Shown here one piece after another: positions 11,078 to 19,689 of a stretch of 64,000 bases of DNA. The position numbers and the translations under genes are program-made. Source of the DNA: Macrophomina tecta (Eukaryota; Ascomycota; Dothideomycetes; Botryosphaeriales; Botryosphaeriaceae). The notes under the pieces are model-generated. The model worked only from the letters and a program-made list of their open reading frames with translations, was not told the DNA's origin and did no database searches. The stretch covers positions 4,278,001 to 4,342,000 of the forward strand of contig JAKSGN010000007.1 in NCBI GenBank assembly GCA_024180945.1. Reading direction: 5' to 3'. Position 1 is the first letter of the stretch; each line of letters starts with the position of its first letter.

Positions 11078-12356
11078 CTACCGATTAGTTGTCGACTGTC
11101 TTTGTTTTGAGAGATAGAGCGCGATAGATTTCAACGTAGTCTTAGATCGGCCTCAGAATTGGCGCTGGTAGTTGATCAAGCGGGCCACTTCTTAGATTCT
11201 ATTCACTCCGGCTTCCGTACTTGATATTCTCGCTTGAGTGCTGTACTGAATGGTAGCAAATACTTCCGTGTGTCTTTACCATCGCAGCTTAATGGAATTG
11301 ACATGTCAGCAGCAGCATTCCGTAGTTTATACGTGACAGGGAGCCGCTGCTTGTTAGATCTAACAAACCAGGAGGTTAATTGTCTTTATGAGTGCTAGAA
11401 TCTTTCTTAACGCCTTCGGATTACTCCTTGGTTTTGCTTAAACTGCCAGAGAACCTCACTTTAGGCACTCCAAGGCTACCTCGTCAAAATTAGGTCAACA
11501 CTCGAAGAAGTCAAGAACAGCGTGAGGAAATGTGACTGAAGGAGAGTATGAGCTTGCTTGCGGAGCTGATCCGAATATTGCATGCTTTCTGAACAGCTTT
11601 GATCAAGGATCAGCGAAATGCGTCGAGCATCGAGGCAGTGTTCAGAATAACGCATATACTTCGAGCGCCTTGAGCATGCTGCAGCCACTCAAAGGTCATA
11701 TCGAACATGCAGGGCGTGTCTGACTTTGGTTGTGGGATGCCCCTGAATACGGACCTGTGTTACTGTGGTCCGTCTTACGGCGGGGGCGGCGACCCCACCA
11801 GCAAGCGTCCCAGATCTCCGCGGTCTTCCTGCATTACCTCTAATCCATCAGAATTACCCCAGTGGGAAAGGTGGAGCGACATTCCTCGTGCTATCAGCCT
11901 TCCGGTAGAAGAAAAGACCAGTCGGATAACGACGCTGAATTCAGGGACGGCGAAGATCCGAAAGCATTGCAGCGAATGCTGTATTTCCTAATGATTGGTA
12001 ATGGTGACAAACGTATAGCGTTTGCCTGAATACGGAGACGATCACGTAAGCTTGGCAACCTGTCCCGGTAGGCCGAGAAGCCGGACTCCGGTTCCAGACA
12101 GTATAGTGTGCTGTTAGCTGTTGCACTCGAGGTGTGGTGTTGCTTAACAGATGCTTTGCAACCATCTCACAGTTTCTTCTCGAGGACAAGCTATTAGATT
12201 GCTTGTGGCTGCCATGCATCTCTGGCTGCACCAATGCTAAAGGCATTCACACTGCTTCAAGTCGAGCGAAAATTTTATCATCACAAGTGCCTACATTGGA
12301 ACTTTGCGAGGCAGCCATTCAAGACCACCCCGTGTCAGGAAAGACATGTTTCCGGA
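11078..12356. other. Intergenic region with weak decayed coding traces
   Basis: No intact gene is seen. A short BTB-like trace at 11925-12029 is listed separately. The remainder is AT-richer sequence with short unrelated frames. Confidence 0.5.
11925..12029 (+). pseudogene. Possible BTB/POZ domain remnant
   Basis: The frame reads DNDAEFRDGEDPKALQRML followed by YFLMIG and soon stops. The pattern acidic-DPxAL-x-RMLxFL resembles the second half of fungal BTB domains (DDPEALERMLxFLYTG). The first half of the domain is not readable upstream. This is a weak, short match. Confidence 0.25.
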
Positions 12357-13360
12357 ATGACCGTCCCACGTCGTATTGCAAGGATAGTCCGTGCCGTGGA
12401 GCAAGATGAGGGGTTCGACGGTCGTATACTGAGAACAATCGGCCAACCAGGCTTCAGGAACTTCTCGTGAGTTAAACGCATTGGAGGACTCCCTCATCAA
12501 CGTACCTGTCTGAATACTACTAATGAAAGACGACCAGACCATTTCTCATGCTCGATCACTCCTCCACCCCAAACCCAGGCAGCTTTCCGGACCACCCCCA
12601 CCGCGGCCAAGAAACCATCACATACCTCATTCAAGGCAAGCTCCAACATGAGGACTTTGCCGGAAACAAAGGCATCCTCAACTCCGGGGACCTCCAATTC
12701 ATGACCGCCGGCCGGGGCATCATGCACGCCGAGTACCCCCTGCCAGCCGAGGACAGCGTGTCGGAGGGCCTCCAACTGTGGGTCGACCTGCCCGCCAAGC
12801 TCAAGTACTGCGAGCCACGCTACCGCGACCTCCGCGCCAAAGAAATTCCGAACCTGAAGCTAGACGGAGGCAAGGTGCTCGTCAAAGTCATATCCGGAGA
12901 GAGCCATGGCGTTGAAAGTGTGAGGGAGCTGGCATACACGCCGGTCTGGCTTTTCGATATCACGATTCAACCCGGCGGGAAAATCACTCAGCCTCTGCCG
13001 GCCGGCTACAACGCATTTGCGTATACACTTTCGGGCCGTACGAGCTTTAGCGGTGGCGACCCTTCAGCTGCGTCTTCGAATACAAAGGATGCCGCGGTCG
13101 TGGGGCCTCACATCAATTGCGTTTTTGAGCAAAGTGGGGAATGCGTTGTGGCGTCCGTCCCATCTGATGCTGAAGAGGCGGGTAGGTTTGTGCTTGCTGC
13201 CGGCTCTCCGCTTGATCAAAAAGTCGTGCAACACGGGCCGTTCGTACTGACGACGCAAGAGGAAGTGTCCCAGGCAATGAGGGACTTCCGGACTTTTTCC
13301 AATGGTTTTGAAAGAGCCAAAGGTTGGCAAAGCGAGATCTCGAAGAAGGTGTTTGGATAA
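12357..13360 (+). CDS. Pirin family protein (bicupin)
   Basis: The exons are 12357..12466 and 12538..13360, 310 residues. The intron (12467-12537) has donor GTGAGT, branch TACTAAT and acceptor CCAG; splicing joins FRNFS to PFLMLDH. The four metal ligands of pirins are all present: His56 and His58 in HPHRG, His100 and Glu102 in IMHAE. A second cupin domain follows (about 170-300). In other organisms pirins bind Fe(II) and act as transcriptional cofactors or as quercetin 2,3-dioxygenases; either role is possible here. The frame is open upstream to 12234, but the Met at 12357 (MTVPRR) matches the usual fungal start. It lies 1.3 kb downstream of the monooxygenase on the same strand. Confidence 0.93.
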
Positions 13361-13628
13361 AGTGAAGATGCGCAGGGTTGCAAGCAGTAAATGATCTTGG
13401 TATGCCGTACGGCAATCCATAAGGTGCTCTGATACATGTGTGCAGTCCGAAAATTTGCATGTCAGATGCCAGGAAAGAGGAGCACCGGGAAATTGTATCG
13501 AGTACATATGCTTCATAGATGGGAGAATCCGTTTTTAAGCTTGCCGTTAATGAACAGACGAAGGGCATTATGCATCCCTAGCCCGAGGTCTTGTGCCTCT
13601 AGGCCAAAGTGGAGTAAAAACATGTGCT

Positions 13629-14300
13629 TCAGGCTCTTGAGCAGCGTAGTCCGACTGCAAGCCTCAAAATTTGCGTAGATACTATAGATATTGTTGTCTT
13701 CATAGCCGCCGAAGTCGGTGAACATGTTAAGATCTTCAAAACCACCCGCTCATCAACTCGGGTCAGATTTATCAAGTGCTTTCCTGGTAAAGTGCTTGAG
13801 ACTGGTAATTTGCGATTGAATGAAGATCTCAATGACAGCGGACCTCTTATTCCCCATAGAAAAACCACCACCGTCAAGCCTTGGATATTGGCCATGCCGA
13901 CGTCGAGGTGTCTCCCAGCGAGGAATGTCTTAGCGATGATTAAATGTGCGCGGCATGCCGCCATGACGGATAACCCTTCACAGTCCTTCCACATGTTATG
14001 AACTGACTCAACCTCTCTGCTTGCAGTAAGGAGCAGACCGTTGTGGTCCTGATGGTTGTGGTGTACAGCCACTTGGAGCATTTCTCTTTGGGCATACCTT
14101 GTGGAGAAGAACTCTGCCGCATTGTTCTTTGCAGCATTCCTGAAAGCTTTCTGCGTTAAAGGCCGGCAGTTGCGGTGCGAGACCATGCCAGGAAACTCGA
14201 ATTTTTCGTTGCCGGATGGTGCTAAATAGACGGCTAAAAGAAGAAATTGGTAATTGGTTTGATTGGCACCGCAATCCAACAGTATCTCGGTCACCGTCAC
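13629..14300 (-). pseudogene. Ankyrin-like decayed coding region
   Basis: An open minus-strand frame of 223 codons begins VTEILLDCGANQTN, like the end of an ankyrin repeat. It later holds DCEGLSVMAACRAHLIIAK and RRH-LDVG-IQGLT-like segments at roughly repeat spacing. The TPLH core is degenerate throughout and no intact repeat can be traced. The frame may be a remnant of one of the large ankyrin genes common in fungal accessory regions, or a chance open frame. Confidence 0.3.
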
Positions 14301-16499
14301 CTGATTCTGATCAATAGCTCACCCAATCGCTGTTACTCCAGGCTCCGGCTAGTGGAGTGAGGCTTTACGGGTATTCGCAGCCCTGAGTCTCAGTCTACCT
14401 ACATTTGAGCCAGATGCGTCGCGGCCGTCCCATCCATTGCATCAGCAGCATAGTGTGCTGTTTGAACCAGAGAGCCGTCGGGAATGAACTGAGGTAAAGT
14501 CCTGACAACGTATCTGTTGAACCAAACTAGAGAAGAAAGGTTGGTTGATTGAAGGAAGCAGCCTGCGTTGGCCATAAGGGCCAACGCTTGGTGTTGACTA
14601 AGCTAATGAAGCAAACAACCTAAACCTAAACCGGCTTAGCGGCTGCCCTGGAACCTTCCACCCTCCAACAGTATCCATGGTATAGTGATACAGGCGCGTA
14701 AACAGCCAAGAATATGGACTCAACTGTTGCCTACTCGAATAATCCAGGGTTGACGTGTCGCGTGAGGTCTTGGATAATATATTCATGTCGCCTAACAAGA
14801 GCAAATTCTTAGCGGAATATAGACCTAGTAGCTGGTAAAACTGTAGCCACCGTTGATTTTTCTGCTTGCCTCTAGTAGGGCGCTTCGGACACCGGCGAGT
14901 GACAAAATATGCACGGTGCGTCTGCTCAACGAGCGGTCGACGATGCCTTGGGCTTCGGAGAAACTGAGTACTCCATCCGAAACTGCACTGTGCCCACGTT
15001 CACTTCAGAAATTGTTCGCTAGTTCGGTCTTTATATCTTCTCCACGAAGCTTTCAAAATCATTATGAAAGTTCTGCGCGTTCATAGACCGAGTTGCCTAT
15101 TTCAAGTGGACCAAAGCTGAGAGGTAAGTTGTCGCTGTCATTATACCACGACAAATAGTTCATATGGTCTTTTTTGGGGGATCAAGTGACTCTCCACTTT
15201 AATGAGAAGTGGTGATCCCGCGTGTTTTAGCCATACGTAAAGAGTCTTGCGGTCAGGAAATCCTTGGAAAAGTCATCACGCACTTCCATATAAGAGTGTT
15301 CATGACCATTCAACCCACTGATGACGACGATGCTGGAAAAATTGTCAGCATACCTACTAAACATACTCCAAGGAATGTATATATACTCAAGATCGTGCTC
15401 CTCATCCTCCACGGAACATAGTGAGGTGTGAGGCCTTGAAGGTGCGAGTCGAATCGAGTCCGGATGCCTAAAATATTGTGACTCTCCAGATTGAAGCACA
15501 AGTTCAGAGTTTGTTCCGACCTTGCCTGATAGTGTTGCCGGCACCCGGAGAAAGCCCGGAGTTGCATCCTGCGAACGCCCAAGACATGGCGGACGAGGGA
15601 GTGAACTGTGGCTTGAGCATTTTGTCCAGACGAGAACTGTTTCTCGACAAGCTCCTTGAAATCTCATGCAGCGTACTGATATGGTATTCCTCTTAAGCGG
15701 AAGGGCATCTGAGTCTTTGAAACTCGTTTTGTCTGAGACCCATTTGTTTCAAGTAGTTGATTTCGCCCGCTGTGAAAGGATGACAGAAAGTTGAGCTCCG
15801 TGATGGGCTCCGGCTGGGGAGATAGAGCGATAATATCATGGCCGTTGTATCCACCTGCAGGCCCGGCAAGATCCGATGACTATCGAACACGCTGCGTACA
15901 AGAAGAAAATCCGGAGCAAAATCGAACCGACAGAGACAATTAGAAGTAGAGGGTAAGATAGGGCATTGAAAGCGAAATTTAGATCCGTCTGTATTGAAGC
16001 TGGAGCCATAGTGGGCCGTAGCCGTGTTCCGATCCGAGCTGACGAAGGGACGCACTGGTGGAAGGCTTGCATCAAGTGTGCATCTAATAATGAAAGGTGA
16101 ATTGTGCTGCACCAACGCAGCCCAAAGACGATCATCCTCGCTGAGTGGAGCATAAACTGGCACGTTATCAGCAGATAAGTTACGAAAGGATCTTGAGCAA
16201 GGGCATCGACTGCGAATTGGCCTATTTAGAAGCAGCGAATTGTTTTCCAAGTTCTAACAACAGCCCAGAGAACTCGTGACACCGCTCTGATTTCAAGAAA
16301 AGAGAATAGAGAAGGAAAAACAGAAAAACCAAAAAGGCACACAACGACAAGCAAAGGGGGTATTATTTGCGGACTTCATACAAGTAATAGCAGGAAAATG
16401 GAACCTTAAAAAGATCCATCATCGTCCAATCATCTCGTCGTCGATTTACTGCACTCACCGTTCCACCCACCCACCAATCACACCATTCCACCCATCCTC
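14301..16499. other. Gene-poor stretch, probably decayed
   Basis: Several minus-strand frames of 70-185 codons (for example 15227-15667 and 15693-16250) have no recognised domain and no matching splice signals. A telomere-like string CCTAAACCTAAACC lies at 14619-14632. I see no gene that I would support. Confidence 0.5.
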
Positions 16500-18152
16500 T
16501 CACAATTTCTTATCCAACCTCTTCAAAAACTTACTCACTCCCTTCTCCACGCGATCGACCCTCTGCTCAAACTTTCCCGGCCCCGGCGCCCCGGGCCCGG
16601 GCTGCGGCGGCGCCGCCTTCTGATGGCCATGCACACTCGCCTCCAACTCCGTCGGCCTATACAACTGTCCATGCACGGCATACATATCGCTCTGACTCTG
16701 CTGGGGCTGCGTTGTCTGCTGGCCGTACGAGAACTGCGAGTATCCACCCGGCGGCGGGGCAGAGGCGTAGCCGGGAGACTGCAGCGGTGTCGACATGTTG
16801 TGGCCGGGGGTGCCTGGCGGCGGGAGGCCGGGAGATTGAACGGGCGCGTAACCGGGGGACTGCACGGGTGCGTAGCCGGGGGATTGGGGGTAAGATGCGT
16901 ATTGAGGTTGTTGTTGGGAGGGGTTGTAACTGGGGTAGCCGGCGGGGATGGTGGATTGACGCTGCATGCCGGGATGGGTCGGGGTGGGCGTCTGGGCGTA
17001 GCCGGGGGTGCTGGGGTTGGGAGGAGGAGGGGCGAAGGACTGGCTATAGGGATGGGTGCCGTTGTTGGCGTTCTGCGGTGGAGGAGGGAAGGAGCCGGTG
17101 GTTTGGGCGCGCTGGAGTTGAGCGGGAGTCGGGCCCAGGGCAGGAGGCGGCGGGAAGGAGCCGGGGGCTGCTGAGGGAGGGCCCGGAATGTAGGACTGGT
17201 GCTGCTGGTAAGGCGTATGCTGCTGCTGGTGCATGCCGTACTGAGCTCCGTCTTCGTGGGCGGCGGCGGCGGCTAGACCGGTGTCGCCGTCGGCAGGAGG
17301 CGGGGTTTTCTCGCGGTGGGCAATGGGCTCTGGGGCGGCAGGAGCTGCCGGATTGTACGCCATCGGTGCGTACGACGCAGGCTCAGACTCTCCTACAGAC
17401 GTCGCGGGCATGGTAGGCGGTCCTGGAAAAGACTGAGTGGTGCTCACACTGGCGCTGCGATACTGCTGGGGGTTGGTGACGGCCATGTGTTCAAGCTTCT
17501 TGACCACAGGGCTCATAGAGTCTGCCGAGTGTTCGGAGTGACGGCTTCTGTGCGACGAAGACGGAGCGTCCAATATCCTCAGCTGGTGGGGTTGCAATAT
17601 CTGTTGTAGCGCGTTCACCAGCGTGCTCGCGTCGTTCTCGGTCCACAAGTACAGGTCGACGGTGTGCAGCTTGAACATATATTTGCCCTCGTTGCGCTGG
17701 TCGGGGGCAGGGAGGTGCCACTGCGAGTAGTCTTGCTGAGGTGAGCTGGGAGTGCTCCCCGCATTGGAGGGATCGACGGTGATGGTGAACAGGTTGGGCT
17801 GCTTGTGCGTGCGGTTCACTTGGACCGTGTCGAGGTCTGACGGCAGCCGGAATCAGCATGAACAGAGACAAAGGTGAGACCTGAGCACTCACAGCCCATG
17901 AAGGCATCCTGGTCGGGGGTGCCGGCAGCATTGGCTATCTCAATGCGGCCGCGCTGCTCGGTGGGATTGTAGTATAGGTAGAGATAGGAGCCCTTGTCGA
18001 AGCGGTGATGGGCAGGCTTCGCGCTCGGGTGGCTGAAGTAGTAGTGGACGTCGACAAAGCTGCAGGGCGTCAGATGGGGCGCGTGTCAGCATCCTGAGCG
18101 ACAGCAGGACTCACAGCGTGCACAGAGGCGTCTCGCCCGGTTGCTGTGGCAT
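16500..18152 (-). CDS. Conserved fungal protein with N-terminal globular domain and long Pro/Gln-rich tail
   Basis: The exons are complement(18115..18152), (17893..18059) and (16500..17836), 513 residues. Both introns have GTGAGT donors and CAG acceptors. The first ~160 residues look folded and are rich in beta-like and aromatic segments (DVHYYFSHP, YLYLYYNPTEQRG, YMFKLHTVDLYLWTEND), plausibly a PH-like fold. Residues ~190-480 are disordered, with Pro, Gln, Ser, Gly and Tyr and a short repeat SPGYAPV. The end is a charged amphipathic helix (VDRVEKGVSKFLKRLDKKL). The architecture suggests a membrane- or scaffold-associated adaptor, but this is inference and no function is known to me. It shares a divergent promoter with MRPS8. 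Confidence 0.85.
16810..16900 (-). repeat. In-frame minisatellite coding SPGYAPV repeats
   Basis: Imperfect copies of a ~24-bp unit encode QSPGYAPV repeated about three times, with looser copies on either side. The unit length is a multiple of three, so copy-number change would keep the frame. Confidence 0.7.
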
Positions 18153-18711
18153 GATGGGCGGCGGGGTATCACTTTGAAGCGAGGAAGCGGCCGGCGCTGG
18201 AGGAGACGAAAAAGCAAGCACGCGGAAGAGGAAGATATACTACAGACGAAGGAAGGAAGCACGCCGCGGCACAGCGAGGAAATGCGGGAAAGTCAGCTCG
18301 TGGAGAAAGCGAGAGCGGGCATTTTGTACGACGCTATTCTTGGAGCTGCAGGGTCCCTGCTCCCGTCGCCGCGCGCGCGCGCTCTTGTCGGCGCCTAACT
18401 CTCGCCCAATCACGCTCCCCCGGCGCCGCCGATCCGCCCGGCGTGCCCGCGCAAGCTCCTCCGAAATTTTGGCCCATCACCGCTGCTCTCCATCCCATCC
18501 AGACCTCCACCCGCGCCGGCCATCGCCAATTGCTAGCTGCCAGTTCCTCACCGACACCGCGAGCCAAGCCCGGCACCCCCCCAATCGCCACAGCCACCAC
18601 GCCCGCCTATCGCGGGCCCGTCTCGCCCACATCGCAGACTCGAGCACCCACACCACCACAACCACCACCGCCCCAATCCGTCGCAGCGCGCGACCCACGC
18701 GCCCCGGCACC
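18153..18711. promoter_or_regulatory. Divergent promoter, Pro/Gln-rich protein gene and MRPS8
   Basis: This 559-bp region separates two oppositely oriented starts. It carries a CGCCTAA motif (inverse of TTAGGCG) at 18392-18398, an alternating CG/GC run near 18371-18381 and CCAAT at 18407-18411. Confidence 0.55.
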
Positions 18712-19272
18712 ATGTCGCTCGTCAACCTCGCCCACATGTGCTCGCACCTGCAAAACGCGTCCAGAGCGCGCCTGGGCCTGACCTCGGTCCCGCTCACGAA
18801 GCTGCACCTCACCCTGGCACTCGGCCTGCAGAAGCAAGGCTTCATCTCGTCCGTCGCGCCGGGCGGGCCCACCCCTCCCCCGACTTTCGCCCTGCGCGCG
18901 CCCTCGTGCGAGGGCCCTAGTGCCGAGCAGCTGCGCGAGCAGCCGTGGTTGGCGTACCAGACGCCCGTGAGGAGCCGGACAGCGCAGACAGTGCCGACGA
19001 ACAAGGCGCTGCAGCGGCTATGGCTGGGATTGAAGTACTGGAACAACGAACCGGTGCTGCGCGAGATGAAGCTGGCCAGCAAGCCGACAAAGCGGATATG
19101 GCTGAATTCGGAGGACCTGGGCAAGATTGTGAGGGGCTACGAGGCGAACCAGGTCAAGGGCTTGACGAGGCCGGGAGAGTGCCTGTTCATCACCACCGAC
19201 AGGGGGGTGTTTGAGGCGAGAGAGTGCGTGGAGAAGAAGATTGGAGGGATGGTTCTCTGCAGGGCGGTATGA
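18712..19272 (+). CDS. MRPS8: Mitochondrial small-subunit ribosomal protein uS8m
   Basis: A single exon of 186 residues. The start is the ATG in CACCATGTCG; the frame is open further upstream without an ATG that fits the family. Residues 1-70 match the N-terminal uS8 domain of fungal Mrps8 (SLVNLAHMCSHLQNASRAR, then LHLTLALGLQKQGFISSV). The middle has a fungal insertion with Pro and Thr. The C-terminal domain has KPTKRIWL and the strongly conserved uS8 end pattern LFITTDRGVFEARE followed by GGMVLCRAV. The protein binds the central domain of the mitochondrial small rRNA. It is divergent from the Pro/Gln-rich protein gene and converges with NBS1. Confidence 0.95.
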   Translation: MSLVNLAHMCSHLQNASRARLGLTSVPLTKLHLTLALGLQKQGFISSVAPGGPTPPPTFALRAPSCEGPSAEQLREQPWLAYQTPVRSRTAQTVPTNKALQRLWLGLKYWNNEPVLREMKLASKPTKRIWLNSEDLGKIVRGYEANQVKGLTRPGECLFITTDRGVFEARECVEKKIGGMVLCRAV

Positions 19273-19689
19273 GATGGCGATGGGCCAGTAAGAAAGGACT
19301 GAGATATCAAAGTTTCGTGAGGATGGCAGATATGTAAAATACGGTCTGGAGGGCTGCATGCGTATGGCGCGCATCTGGGATTGGGTTCTGTATTTCTACA
19401 CAAAGTTGAAGCGGTGGAGCATCATGATTCAGCTCCATCTCACAAACTCACGGCTGAACTCCAGTACAAGATTTCTACAAAACACTCTTCGGTGTCAAGC
19501 TAATATCCTGAGCATGGCTTGCACCCCCGCTGGGATAAAGCTCGATCATAACTCATATCCATTAGTCATTAGAACACACTCTCCTCACTCGAGCCCACTA
19601 GCAATCTAGCAAAGAGGTCGGGTTTCTTCGTCAGATGCAATCTCTTCCCATACCGGTGCCTTGCTAAATCACAGTCTCATAGAATAATA
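19273..19689. other. Convergent 3' region
   Basis: It lies between the 3' ends of MRPS8 (+) and NBS1 (-) and looks like UTR sequence. No gene is seen. Confidence 0.6.

Noticed and set aside
14619..14632. CCTAAACCTAAACC as a telomere or interstitial telomeric array
   Set aside because: Only two imperfect units are present and they are not the fungal TTAGGG repeat.
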